A stretch of DNA of 64,000 nucleotides, from NCBI RefSeq assembly GCF_000724625.1, contig NZ_CP007139.1, positions 4,216,001 through 4,280,000 of the forward strand. The letters are read 5' to 3'. The DNA is from Fimbriimonas ginsengisoli Gsoil 348 (lineage in GTDB: Bacteria; Armatimonadota; Fimbriimonadia; Fimbriimonadales; Fimbriimonadaceae). The stretch's first letter is position 1; each line of letters opens with the position of its first letter. The position numbers were made by a program, and so were the translations under genes. The notes under the pieces were generated by a model, which saw only the letters and a program-made list of their open reading frames with translations, was not told the DNA's origin and did not search any database. Positions 8,977-17,345 of this stretch are shown here, in pieces.

Positions 8977-9744
8977 ATGCAAATCGAAGCGGCGCTCGCC
9001 AGGCTGGGAGTTTGTTCCGACTCTCTTTCTGCGGAGGAGAAGCGGTTTCTCGACGAGAACGGTTATCTGGTGCTGCGGGACGTGCTGAACGACACGCAAA
9101 TCGAGGGGCTACGCCTTCGCCTCGATGAGCTTTTGGCAGAGGAAGGCGAAGCGGCCGGGCTCGAGGTTCATCAGGAGAAAGGGACGGATCGGCTGTCCGA
9201 TCTGGTGAACAAGGGGGAAGTGTTCGATGTCTGCTTCACTCATCCGAAGGTGCTGGCGGGGATCGCCCATGTTCTAAAAGGGGACCTAAAGCTCTCCTCG
9301 CTCAATGCCCGGTTCGCCAAGCCAGGCGAGGGACTGCAGGGTCTGCATGCGGATTGGGGTCGGTTGGAGACTCCCGGCGATTTTCAGGTTTGCAATTCCA
9401 TCTGGCTGCTAGACGACTTCACCGAGGAGAATGGAGCCACGCGCCTCGTCCCCGGAAGCCATCGGTGGGGTTCGAAGCTGCCGGGTGACGATATGGCCGA
9501 TCCATCGGGTCCGCATCCAGAAGAAAAGCTGCTCGTGGCTCCGGCGGGAACCGTGGTCATATTCAACAGCCATACGTGGCACGGCGGCACGCTCAATCGA
9601 ACCGATAAGCGCCGACGGGCGATGCACTCCTATTTCTGCCGTCGCCACCAGCCGCAGCAACTCGATCAGAAGAAATTCTTGCGGCCGGAAACGCGCCATC
9701 GACTGTCCGAGGCGGCAAGAACGGTTCTGGACGTCGACGGCTAA
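8977..9744 (+). CDS. Phytanoyl-CoA dioxygenase (PhyH) family Fe(II)/2-oxoglutarate oxygenase
   Basis: The protein has 255 residues. The metal triad of the PhyH family is seen as H124 and D126 (GLHADWG) and H202 (SHTWHGG), with an Arg cluster after it (NRTDKRRRAMHSYF) to bind 2-oxoglutarate. The N-terminal LDENGYLVLRDVL is also typical. The substrate is unknown. I prefer the ATG at 8977, behind gagaggtg, over the GTG at 8962, which would add five residues. It follows the toxin-like gene by 24 bases and is not clearly related to it. Confidence 0.83.
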   Translation: MQIEAALARLGVCSDSLSAEEKRFLDENGYLVLRDVLNDTQIEGLRLRLDELLAEEGEAAGLEVHQEKGTDRLSDLVNKGEVFDVCFTHPKVLAGIAHVLKGDLKLSSLNARFAKPGEGLQGLHADWGRLETPGDFQVCNSIWLLDDFTEENGATRLVPGSHRWGSKLPGDDMADPSGPHPEEKLLVAPAGTVVIFNSHTWHGGTLNRTDKRRRAMHSYFCRRHQPQQLDQKKFLRPETRHRLSEAARTVLDVDG

Positions 9745-9837
9745 GAATTATTTAGAATTAAGGTCACCAATCAAGGAAACGCGGCGACGTATTAATTGGA
9801 GTGGGATGAAAACCCTTCTTAGCGACCGCCTTCCGAA

Positions 9838-10950
9838 ATGCTTGTAGCCGAAACATTAACTCTCGAACCTGATGTGCTTCGAGCCGCTCAAGGGGATCGA
9901 CAGGCGTTCGGGCGCCTGATCGACGCGACGCGGACAACGGTTTGCTCCATCGCCTTGGCCGTGGTGCGCGACGTAGAGGCGAGCGAAGACGTGGCGCAAG
10001 ACGTATATCTGCATGCCTGGCACAGCCTGCCGACGCTACGAAACTCCTCCAGTTTCGTTCCCTGGCTCCGCCAACTGGCGCGAAACCGTGCTCACGCCTT
10101 TCTTCGCAAGGAAAATCCGGCGCGCCGTCGTCCACTGGATGCCGCGTTGGAAACCGTCTTGGCCGACGATCGGCCAGGCCCGGAGACGTGCCTACTGGAA
10201 AGAGCGGAGCGCGATTCGATCCGGGAGGCGTTGGACGAACTGAACACCGATGCCCGCGAAGTATTGATTCTCTTCTACCGAGAAGAGCAGTCGGTTCGCC
10301 AGGTAGCCACTCTCCTCGATCTGAGTGAAGCGGCCGTCAAGAAGCGGTTGGAGAGAGCTCGAAACGCGTTGAAAGAGGCGCTCGACCGCGGTCTCTCGGC
10401 GACGTTGGAGCGGACCAAGCCAGGAGCCGCGTTCAGCTTGACGGTGGTCGCCCTCCTGCCTCCGCTCGTGCCGGCGGCGGCGGTGGCGAGCAAGGGAGCG
10501 CTCGCGTATCTGGGCACGACGAAGCTGGTGGCGATCCTCGGATCGATCCTCCTATCATCGGTGCTGGGTCTCGCTGGGATGCTGTTCGGCTACTACCGCC
10601 TGTGGCGTCGTGCCCGTGACGAGCAGGAGCGGCGCGGATTGCAGCGGTTGGCGCTCTGGGGCAGCGTTTCGCTCGTGGCCCTCGTCGCGTTTATGGATTT
10701 TGCGACTGGCCGCCGCGCGACCCCGATTCTGGCGGTTCTTTGGTATGGTCTGCTTTTGGCGCAGATCTGGTACCAGCAGTACGTGGCGATCCCACGGATT
10801 ACCGCTCGCCGGTTGGCGCTGGAGCGAGCCGAGGACCCGCTCGCCGCGGCCCGGCAGGCACGAGAGAAGCGGAACTGTAACCTTGGGTTCGTGGTCGGCG
10901 TGCTGCTGGGCTCGCTCGCCATCGCCTATGCGATGTGGCGACACGGGTAG
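9838..10950 (+). CDS. ECF sigma factor fused to a C-terminal membrane domain
   Basis: The protein has 370 residues. Residues 1-190 are an extracytoplasmic-function sigma factor: region 2 (ALAVVRDVEASEDVAQDVYLHAWHSL) and region 4 (LDELNTDAREVLILFYREEQSVRQVATLLDLSEAAVKKRLERAR). From about residue 200 there are five hydrophobic segments (near 203-222, 232-256, 278-296, 306-325 and 350-367), an unusual tail for a sigma factor. No separate anti-sigma gene is nearby. Inference: the fused membrane part may hold the sigma factor at the membrane and control its release, replacing an anti-sigma factor. The convergent DinB gene ends three bases away. Confidence 0.85.
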   Translation: MLVAETLTLEPDVLRAAQGDRQAFGRLIDATRTTVCSIALAVVRDVEASEDVAQDVYLHAWHSLPTLRNSSSFVPWLRQLARNRAHAFLRKENPARRRPLDAALETVLADDRPGPETCLLERAERDSIREALDELNTDAREVLILFYREEQSVRQVATLLDLSEAAVKKRLERARNALKEALDRGLSATLERTKPGAAFSLTVVALLPPLVPAAAVASKGALAYLGTTKLVAILGSILLSSVLGLAGMLFGYYRLWRRARDEQERRGLQRLALWGSVSLVALVAFMDFATGRRATPILAVLWYGLLLAQIWYQQYVAIPRITARRLALERAEDPLAAARQAREKRNCNLGFVVGVLLGSLAIAYAMWRHG

Positions 10951-10953
10951 CGG

Positions 10954-11373
10954 TCAGCGGTAGATGGAATAGGCGTTCCAGCCCGCGTTTTGGGCGATTC
11001 GGATCGCGGCGATCTGGCCCACGTGATAGGCGTCGTGCTCCACGAGGAAAGCGCAAGCTTCGGCCAAAGTGGTGTCGGTGTCGGCGGTGATCAGTGCCTT
11101 CGCCGCCTTGTCGCGAAGGGCCCAAAACTGGGCGGCGAGATCCTCCCATGAGCCGGAAGGCGCGGCGTAGGAACCCCAGTCGTGCGATTCGCCGCGCGAC
11201 AGCTTCTCCGCGGCCACGTAGCACTCGCACAGGTGTTCCGCCTGCTCTCGAATGCTCATCATGGAGGAGACCGGCTTATCGTTTAGCTGCTCTTCAGTGG
11301 CGCCTTCGAAGGCCTTGGCGAGCTGAAATCCTGCTTCGTCGATTCGCGATTGCACCAGTTCTTCGGCTGTCAT
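10954..11373 (-). CDS. DinB family protein (first of three)
   Basis: The protein has 139 residues and is a four-helix DinB-like protein. The probable metal ligands are H47 (QAEHLCECY) and H113/H117 (EHDAYHVGQI), the usual H...HxxxH pattern. DinB-fold proteins include thiol-dependent S-transferases, but most are uncharacterised. It shares a 31-base divergent promoter region with the methyltransferase gene. Confidence 0.8.
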   Translation of the reverse strand: MTAEELVQSRIDEAGFQLAKAFEGATEEQLNDKPVSSMMSIREQAEHLCECYVAAEKLSRGESHDWGSYAAPSGSWEDLAAQFWALRDKAAKALITADTDTTLAEACAFLVEHDAYHVGQIAAIRIAQNAGWNAYSIYR

Positions 11374-11392
11374 CAGAAGCCCTTTTTACCCG

Positions 11393-11398
11393 CATAAT
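11393..11398 (+). promoter_or_regulatory. -10 element of a leaderless promoter (methyltransferase)
   Basis: CATAAT ends six bases before the ATG at 11405. The whole divergent gap is 31 bases. Confidence 0.55.
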
Positions 11399-11404
11399 GA
11401 CCGA

Positions 11405-12145
11405 ATGACGGAACCGCACGAGGCGCTTTCCAAATGGTCGACTTCCTCGGGCGCCTGGATCCGGGCGATGCGTCGGGGAGAGGCGAACCGGGAGCGGCTG
11501 CTGGATCCGCCGATGCTGGAGCTGGCCGGCGACGTGACGGGGCTCGACGTGCTCGATGTCGGCTGCGGCGAGGGACGCTTTTGCCGGATGCTGGCGGCCC
11601 GCGGAGCGAGGACGGTCGGCCTCGACCCGACCCCGGAGTTCTTGGCCGAGGCACGGCATCTGGATCCCGAGGGGAGCTACGTAGAGGGGGTGGGCGAGCG
11701 GCTCCCGTTCGAGGAGGCGTCGTTCGACCTCGTCGTTTCCTACCTTACGATCATCGACATCCCAGATTTCCGGGCGGCGATCCGAGAGATGGCGCGGGTT
11801 CTGCGTCCGGGCGGGCGACTGCTCGTGGCCACCGTCAACTCGTTTGCTTCGACGCGGCCGCGGGCGTGGTACCAAGACGAGAACGGAGAGAAACTCCATG
11901 TGGCGGTCGTCGATTATTTCGACGAGAAAGAGCAGTTGCTGGAGTGGAGCGGCATGTCGATCATCAACTGGCACCGTCCGTTCGAGGCGTATATGGAGGC
12001 GTACCTTTCTGCCGGGTTGATCTTGGAGCAGTTTCGGGAACCTCGCCCGACCCTATCGGACGTCGATGCGGTGCCGAGCATGATCGACGAGTACCGGGTG
12101 CCGATCTTTCACGTTATGCGTTGGCGTAAGCCGCAAGCGTCATGA
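11405..12145 (+). CDS. Class I SAM-dependent methyltransferase (Methyltransf_11 type)
   Basis: The protein has 246 residues. The SAM-binding glycine motif is LDVGCGEGRFCRML (about 50-63), followed by the acidic GLDPTPEFL, and motif IV-like VVSYLTIIDIPDF with the post-motif REMARVLRPGGRLLVAT. The substrate is unknown. Its stop overlaps the start of aat by four bases (ATGA), so the two are translationally coupled. Confidence 0.87.
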   Translation: MTEPHEALSKWSTSSGAWIRAMRRGEANRERLLDPPMLELAGDVTGLDVLDVGCGEGRFCRMLAARGARTVGLDPTPEFLAEARHLDPEGSYVEGVGERLPFEEASFDLVVSYLTIIDIPDFRAAIREMARVLRPGGRLLVATVNSFASTRPRAWYQDENGEKLHVAVVDYFDEKEQLLEWSGMSIINWHRPFEAYMEAYLSAGLILEQFREPRPTLSDVDAVPSMIDEYRVPIFHVMRWRKPQAS

Positions 12146-12729
12146 GAGGGAACGAGCTAACCCCCTGGCTCGTTCGGTACGGCTACGAGCGGGCGTGCTT
12201 TCCGATGACGATGGACGACGGGGAAGTGGAGTGGTTTCAGCCCCGGGATCGGTGTCTGTTCCCGATCGAAGGGGTCCATGTCAGCCGCTCCTTGGCGCGC
12301 ACGATCCGGCGTGGGGTGTTCGAGGTTAGGTTCGACACCGACTTCGAGGCGGTGATTCGGGGCTGCTTTCGACCGGACGACAATTGGCTTAGCGAAGATT
12401 TCGTACGCGTTTACTCGGAGATCCACCGTCAGGGGTGGGGGCACTGCGCCGAGTGCTGGCAGGACGGCCGGCTTGTGGGCGGGGTGTACGGAATCGCCCT
12501 CGGCTCCTGCTTCTCGGCAGAATCAATGTTCCACCGAGAGACCGACGCGTCGAAGGTCGCCCTTTGGGCGATGGTCGACCGATGCCGGGAGCTCGGGTTC
12601 ACGATCTTCGACGCCCAAATCATGAACCCGCACCTCGCGTCGCTCGGCGCCTTCGAGGTGCCACATCGGCGATACGAGCGTCTCTTGCGCGACGCGCTCA
12701 AGCAGACCACGCCCTGGTCGATTACGTAG
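12142..12729 (+). CDS. aat: Leucyl/phenylalanyl-tRNA--protein transferase
   Basis: The protein has 195 residues, a little short for Aat (about 200-235). Recognisable blocks are AYERACFPM-like at 12-20 (GYERACFPMT), FHVSRSLART-like (VHVSRSLARTI), WLSEDFVRVYSEIHRQGWGHCAECW, LVGGVYGIALGSCFSAESMFHRETDASKVAL and LGFTIFDAQIMNPHLASLGA. The enzyme adds Leu or Phe to N-terminal Arg/Lys, marking proteins for ClpS/ClpAP degradation (N-end rule). Coupled by ATGA overlap to the methyltransferase. Confidence 0.95.
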   Translation: MRGNELTPWLVRYGYERACFPMTMDDGEVEWFQPRDRCLFPIEGVHVSRSLARTIRRGVFEVRFDTDFEAVIRGCFRPDDNWLSEDFVRVYSEIHRQGWGHCAECWQDGRLVGGVYGIALGSCFSAESMFHRETDASKVALWAMVDRCRELGFTIFDAQIMNPHLASLGAFEVPHRRYERLLRDALKQTTPWSIT

Positions 12730-12815
12730 TATCGGCGCCCTCGCCGACGATCCGGTGTACCTTCGGTACGCCGTGCGCAGATAAGAGCCAACCTGCGGAT
12801 ACGCCTCCTTCGAAA
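12727..12815. repeat. Palindromic repeat family C, copy 1 (degenerate)
   Basis: It holds the family hairpins tcggcgccctcgccga and ggtgtaccttcggtacgcc and the arm gagccaacctgcgg. It is more diverged than the other copies. It begins at the stop codon of aat and may serve as its terminator. Confidence 0.7.
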
Positions 12816-12847
12816 GATTCCGTAGAGATTGCCCGGCCGGTGGCCGG

Positions 12848-12873
12848 ACCCTCCCGACGGCGCGTCGGGAGGG
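12848..12873. repeat. Perfect hairpin in intergenic gap
   Basis: cctcccgac and gtcgggagg form a nine-base-pair stem around five bases. A similar stem (cctcccgacgcgtcgtcggg) lies at about 12950-12970. The 432-base gap between aat and the GH65-like gene holds only such hairpins and repeats; no gene is seen. Confidence 0.6.
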
Positions 12874-13023
12874 ATCCGAAGGCGAGCGTTGCCTATTGAC
12901 TTCTCCTGCGCTTTGCATGCCGGGCGCTAAGTTCTTTGTAGCGATTGATCCCTCCCGACGCGTCGTCGGGTAGCGTCCCGCGACAGCGGGGCGATTGGTT
13001 TGGTCTGCGACGACAACGCTCTG

Positions 13024-13122
13024 GACGTAGCGTCGGCGCCCTCGCCGATGATCCCGGTGTACTTCGTACACCGGGCGCAGGTACGAGCCAACCTGCGTCT
13101 ACACGCCCTTCGGACGTAGGGA
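13024..13122. repeat. Palindromic repeat family C, copy 2
   Basis: It contains gtagcgtcggcgccctcgcc, the hairpin ggtgtacttcgtacacc, the arm gcgcaggtacgagccaacct and the end piece cccttcggacgtag. It lies directly upstream of the GH65-like gene. Confidence 0.8.
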
Positions 13123-13149
13123 GGGATCGGAGATTGGCTCCCGTTGGTT

Positions 13150-13155
13150 CATATT
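13150..13155 (+). promoter_or_regulatory. -10 element of a leaderless promoter (GH65-like lipoprotein)
   Basis: CATATT ends six bases before the GTG at 13162, which favours that start over the TTG at 13144. Confidence 0.45.
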
Positions 13156-13161
13156 TACGTC

Positions 13162-15171
13162 GTGCGCGGTTTTTGTGGCCTTGTATTGCTCTCGCTCGTC
13201 TTGATTTGGGGCTGTGGGAGTAAGCCTCCTGAGACGACGGCGGGTAAACCCCCGGCGGTTCAGGCGCCTCTCGACCCGTGGGTCTTGACCTGCCTCGATC
13301 CGAAGGCGGAGGAGCCGGCGCTGCTTTGGAACGGGCTCATCGGGCTTCGCATCGGGCGCGATGGGCTGGGCGTGGGGAAGGAGCCGTCGTTCTTCATGAT
13401 CGACGAGTACGAGAAGACGGGGGAGGAGAAGATCCGGGGGATGCCGAATCCCGTCCGGTTGGTGGTGACCGAAGGGGCGCACGCCCTGAACTCTCCGGAG
13501 GGGATGTCGCACTATTCCCAAAGGCTGGACATGCGGACGGGGATTCTCGTCACCGAGTGGGACGCCAGCACACAGCCGGGGGATGTCCACGTTAAGGTGG
13601 AAACCGCGATCCATCCAGACGAACGGATTGTTGCCGTCCGATACACGGCGGTTCCGAGCCGGGACGCGGACCTTCGCTTTTCGTTCAGCGACAATGGCCT
13701 CAAGGCGGAGAAGATGCAGGCCTTCGGGTTCTACCACGGGTTGGGACCCTCGGCGGTACGATGGTCGGTTCGGCAAAGCGCCCCCGGCGCCCTTCCGACA
13801 GGCGACGACACAAAGAAGGTGGAATTGTTTGTTAGGGAGGCGACGTGGTCCTTTGGATCGGCTTCCGGAAGGGACGAGGCGCCGAAACCGATCTCCTTCG
13901 GCGCCGTCGCCGACGCTTCGGCAAAGAAGTGGGCGGAGCGTTGGAGGACCGACATCGAGATCGACGGGCCGGTCGCCGACCAGCAGGCGGTGCGCTCGTT
14001 CATGTTCTATCTCCGCTCGGCGATCTACCCGAAGGGCGAGATGTCGATCTCGCCCTTCGGGTTGAGCAACCAGATGTACAACGGGCATGTGTTCTGGGAC
14101 GCCGACATCTGGGTCTTTCCGGCGCTGGCGCTGATCGATCCCCCGGCTGCGCAGGCCATATCAAACTATCGCCTTTCGAAAGCCGCCGCTGCACAAGCAA
14201 ACTTTTCGAAGTGGTTGCGTGCTTCTCGGCCCACCGCACATGGCGCCATGGGGGGAGTCGATGAAACGCGACCGTTAGCGGGCCAAAAGTTTCCCTGGGA
14301 GTCGAGCGTCTCTGGCCGGGAGACCGCGCCCGGTCCATCGCGGTTTGAAGACCACATTACGGGAAGTGTGGCGTTCGCCCTAGAGCAAGCCGTCTCCTTG
14401 AAGCTGATCTCACCCATGAACCCCGACGAGCCAGCTCGGCTCCCCGGATACTTTTACGGATTACGGTACGAGGAGGGACGGAATGGAAGGGAGATTCGAG
14501 ATGTGATGTCGCCCGACGAAAACCACACCGGCGACAACGATCTCTACACCAACCTTCTCGCCGAATGGTGCTCCGCAGGAGGAAAGTGGCCCGCGAAGCC
14601 GACGTACAAGCTCCCTCACGACGACAAGACGTTCCTGACCTACGACAACGACCAGCTGCGCGGCTACAAGCAAGCCGCCGCCGTCCTCAGCATCTACCCG
14701 CTCCAGTACCCGCCCGCCGAGGCGCAGGCGAAGGCGATGATGGACCGGCTCTCGGACAAGGTGATCAAGAACGGGCCGGCGATGACGGACTCCGTCCATT
14801 CGATCATTTGGAGCCGGTTGGGAGAGAAAGATAAGGCGTACGAAACCTGGCAAAAAAGCTGGGTTCCTTTCACCACCAGTCCCTTTCTCCTCTTTAGTGA
14901 AAAGAGACTGCGCCCAACGACCTACTTTACGACGGGCGCGGGGGGAAGTTTGCAAAGTGTACTGTTCGGATTCCTCGGTTTTCGCATAGACTGGAAGCAG
15001 GAGCCCGGCGCGGCGTGGACGACGCAGCTCCGGCGGGACGCCTGGTTGAGCATTAAGCCGAACCTTCCTAAAACCTGGAAAAGTGTGAAGTTCAAAAACT
15101 TCACCGTTCTGGGTAGGCCCTACACCCTTACGGTGACCCCCGCTGCCGCGCGCGTGACTCCAGGAGAGTGA
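13162..15171 (+). CDS. GH65-like (alpha,alpha)6-barrel glycoside hydrolase, lipoprotein
   Basis: The protein has 669 residues. The N-terminus (MRGFCGLVLLSLVLIWGC) is a lipoprotein signal with lipobox LIWGC, so it should be anchored outside the cytoplasm. Residues about 35-280 are a beta-sandwich. The (alpha/alpha)6 region carries YNGHVFWDADIWVFPALALIDP, the GH65 signature seen in trehalose/kojibiose phosphorylases and acid trehalases, where this block helps to bind sugar. The expected catalytic glutamate would lie in the DVMSPDENHTGDNDLYTN block, where E is followed by N-H. Substrate unknown, probably an alpha-glucosidic disaccharide or glycosyl-hydroxylysine. The deacetylase-like gene follows after seven bases. 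Confidence 0.75.
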   Translation: MRGFCGLVLLSLVLIWGCGSKPPETTAGKPPAVQAPLDPWVLTCLDPKAEEPALLWNGLIGLRIGRDGLGVGKEPSFFMIDEYEKTGEEKIRGMPNPVRLVVTEGAHALNSPEGMSHYSQRLDMRTGILVTEWDASTQPGDVHVKVETAIHPDERIVAVRYTAVPSRDADLRFSFSDNGLKAEKMQAFGFYHGLGPSAVRWSVRQSAPGALPTGDDTKKVELFVREATWSFGSASGRDEAPKPISFGAVADASAKKWAERWRTDIEIDGPVADQQAVRSFMFYLRSAIYPKGEMSISPFGLSNQMYNGHVFWDADIWVFPALALIDPPAAQAISNYRLSKAAAAQANFSKWLRASRPTAHGAMGGVDETRPLAGQKFPWESSVSGRETAPGPSRFEDHITGSVAFALEQAVSLKLISPMNPDEPARLPGYFYGLRYEEGRNGREIRDVMSPDENHTGDNDLYTNLLAEWCSAGGKWPAKPTYKLPHDDKTFLTYDNDQLRGYKQAAAVLSIYPLQYPPAEAQAKAMMDRLSDKVIKNGPAMTDSVHSIIWSRLGEKDKAYETWQKSWVPFTTSPFLLFSEKRLRPTTYFTTGAGGSLQSVLFGFLGFRIDWKQEPGAAWTTQLRRDAWLSIKPNLPKTWKSVKFKNFTVLGRPYTLTVTPAAARVTPGE

Positions 15172-15178
15172 AACCCTT

Positions 15179-15931
15179 ATGCCGAATGTCGTTCTGACCG
15201 TCGATTGCGAAGGTGCTATGCACGATCGTTGTTACACCAGCGAGTACATCAAAATCTTAGAAGAAGAGTTCGTGCCCTGCACGTGGCTGGTTCATGTGTC
15301 CATGAAGGACCCCAGTGCGAACACCAATCTTTACTATCACGAATTCATCCATAAGATTCCGTCGTGGCACGAAATCGGTATGAAAGTGAACTTCGAAGGT
15401 GAGCGTGGCTACATCGAAGACCCCAAAGAGCGGGGAAACATCATGTGGGTCGCCAAGGACACCTTGAAGAGTCACCTCATCAAGTGCACTTCGTTCCGCG
15501 CCGGCGCCTTCGCGCTCACGCCCAGCGACGTCCGCTACCTGGAGGAGATCGGCATCCTCGTCGACAGCAGTGTCGTTCCCGATTCCAGTTACCGAATGTT
15601 CGTGGATTGGACCGGAGCCCCCCACAATCCCTACCACAGCGACCGCGACGACCTTAGGAAGGAAGGTCAGAACCGGCTGCTCCACCTACCGGTTGCCACC
15701 AGCGACGGCGAGTATGGCTACCTCGACAAGCGGTGGGACACCCTGGAGTCGCTTTACGAGGCGAACTCGGGCTGCGAGGTCGTCACGCTGGGAATGCGCG
15801 ACTACATGGACTCGTGCGAGAACCTCCGGAAGACGATCCGCTACTTCCGAAACCGAGGCGCCCACTTCACGACCATGACCCAAGCCGCCAGCGAGCACTA
15901 CGAGCACCACCGCGCCCTCGCGGCCGTCTGA
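15179..15931 (+). CDS. NodB-like polysaccharide deacetylase family protein
   Basis: The protein has 250 residues with no signal peptide. It opens with VVLTVDCEGAMHD, matching motif 1 of the NodB fold in the subgroup with T-x-D-x-E. CTWLVHVSMK and SWHEIGMKVNF take the place of the usual TFF and HEIGNH blocks, and SFRAGAFALTPSDVRYLEEIGILVDSS matches the RAGxxxxxxxxxxxLxxxGxxxDSS block. The classical HxxxH metal pair is changed to HEIGMKV, so deacetylase activity is uncertain. It lies seven bases after the GH65-like gene, in one operon. Confidence 0.7.
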   Translation: MPNVVLTVDCEGAMHDRCYTSEYIKILEEEFVPCTWLVHVSMKDPSANTNLYYHEFIHKIPSWHEIGMKVNFEGERGYIEDPKERGNIMWVAKDTLKSHLIKCTSFRAGAFALTPSDVRYLEEIGILVDSSVVPDSSYRMFVDWTGAPHNPYHSDRDDLRKEGQNRLLHLPVATSDGEYGYLDKRWDTLESLYEANSGCEVVTLGMRDYMDSCENLRKTIRYFRNRGAHFTTMTQAASEHYEHHRALAAV

Positions 15932-15970
15932 GTTGGTCCCAGGCCGAGGGCGATCCCGCGTTTCGTAATA

Positions 15971-16000
15971 AAGAGGGCGACCGGATTCGGTCGCCCTTTT
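15971..16000 (+). terminator. Rho-independent terminator
   Basis: agggcgaccg and cggtcgccct form a ten-base-pair stem with a four-base loop, followed by TTTT. On the other strand it can end the decayed propeller gene. Confidence 0.85.
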
Positions 16001-16040
16001 CGGTTGTGTGTGCAGAAGGCAGTCGCCCTGGCACAAGCGA

Positions 16041-16499
16041 TTACTTGATCGTGTAGAGGACGGAGCCGCGGCCGAAGTAGATAACTCCGTCACCGCCGAT
16101 GGACATCGGCTCCTGTGCTCCGCTTCCCGCACGATATAGGTCCATAACGTGGTGCCGTCGCTCGGATTGATCGCGACTACCTTCCCGATGGTGCATAGGC
16201 CAATGTAGATCGTGCCGTCCGACGCTGCGGGAGGTGGCGGTAAAGGTGGCGTACTTCGCTCCCGCGGGGATCGCGACGGTAGCGGGAACCGCTACGAAGT
16301 CGGAATCGGAGGCGAGGGTAACCAAGATCCCTTCGGCGGGGGCGCTCGCGGTGAGAGTCACCATGCCGGCGGCCGAGCTAAGCCCTGGGATGGAGGTGGG
16401 CTTGATCGTGATCGCAGACGGCGCGGGATCCGCGACTGCGCTCAGAACGCTCAGAACCAGCAGACATAAAGTGAAAAGAAAACGTAAATGTCTGACCAC
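16041..16499 (-). pseudogene. Decayed, internally deleted paralogue of the 856-residue propeller protein
   Basis: The first 92 codons (signal peptide LFTLCLLVLSVLSA, then SAITIKPTSIPGLSSAAG and PAGAKYATFTATSRS) are nearly identical to residues about 25-115 of the protein at 56636-59206. After SRSVG the sequence jumps to coding for a C-terminal PQQ-type repeat, but in another frame: DGTIYIGLCTIGKVVAIN and PSDGTTLWTYI. A second shift then returns to the starting frame for GDGVIYFGRGSVLYTIK, matching the end of the intact protein. So one deletion of roughly 700 codons and one further frameshift have broken the gene, although an open frame of 152 codons remains. Confidence 0.85.
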
Positions 16500-16893
16500 C
16501 GACCGGCGGTAGTCACCGCAACGAAGTACAAAATGTTGAGAAATAACAGTTGAGATGATGGCGGAGGATTGTAAGTTCTAGAGGGCTCGCCTGAATCCTA
16601 TTGAAGATTGCGATCCTTTGTGCCCCGCTCGCCTTCTAGTCCTCCCCGAGAGCGTCTGGAGAGTTCGACCGAAGCCACTCGGAAGCGTCTATCGCATCCG
16701 CTCGTCTCGGGTACGGAAGTCTCCGCAAGACCGTCGGCAGTTACGGACCGACGGAGCAACGTGCCCGGGATAGACGTTTTCGGGCGACGGCTAAAGCAGT
16801 ATGGAAACAACATACCCGCAGTATTACGTGGGCCTTTCCGCGTCAACTTGAACGAATAACAAACGCGCAAGAACCGCGCGACGTCGCGTGAGG
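16500..16893. other. Intergenic gap without recognised content
   Basis: The gap lies between the decayed propeller gene and a DinB gene. Open frames on both strands here have no family features, and one of them mostly runs antiphase to the DinB gene. I see no repeat or RNA. Confidence 0.5.
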
Positions 16894-17331
16894 CTAACCG
16901 AAGAGGTTGATGTGATACGCCTCGTGGTTGGCCAAACGCTGGGTGAGGCCGCCGACGGTGTCGGGTTTGCGGTTCATCTTGCCGCCCCGGTTCCAGTCGA
17001 CCGAGTCCTTCCACGCGAGCCATCGATCGCGGTCGGCGAGGAAACGGGTCAAGTGCTCCTCCCACGGGATTTCGCCATAACCACCTTGATCGAATTTCCG
17101 CCAGGGATGGAGGATGGTGACGTTCGGGTTGTTCCGGGATAAGAACTCGTCGACCACGACCATCCATTGCTCCTGGCAAGCGCGAAGGTGGGCTAGAGTT
17201 CGGTGCCGGGAGTGCTCGCACCGAGTCGCTTTCTCGTCGGGCGGCATCGCCTCCCAACCGGAGACGATATCGCGCGTCTTCTCAAGCGATTCGAACAACG
17301 CATTCCAATCCTCGCGTAGCATCGACGCCAT
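16894..17331 (-). CDS. DinB-like protein (second of three, ClbS/DfsB-like length)
   Basis: The protein has 145 residues, with candidate metal ligands H48 (TLAHLRACQEQW) and H136/H140 (ANHEAYHINLFG), the same spacing as in the DinB gene at 37795. It also has the conserved WEEHLTRFLADRDRWLAW helix. A longer frame on the same strand (to 16598) overlaps it in another phase and shows no motif. It sits just downstream of the AraC gene on the same strand, with a gap of 14 bases, so the two may form one transcript. Confidence 0.8.
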   Translation of the reverse strand: MASMLREDWNALFESLEKTRDIVSGWEAMPPDEKATRCEHSRHRTLAHLRACQEQWMVVVDEFLSRNNPNVTILHPWRKFDQGGYGEIPWEEHLTRFLADRDRWLAWKDSVDWNRGGKMNRKPDTVGGLTQRLANHEAYHINLFG

Positions 17332-17345
17332 CCTACACCTTGCTT

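Noticed and set aside
16598-17257. 219-codon minus-strand frame
   Set aside because: It overlaps the DinB gene in another phase and has no recognisable domain; the DinB frame has the metal ligands.
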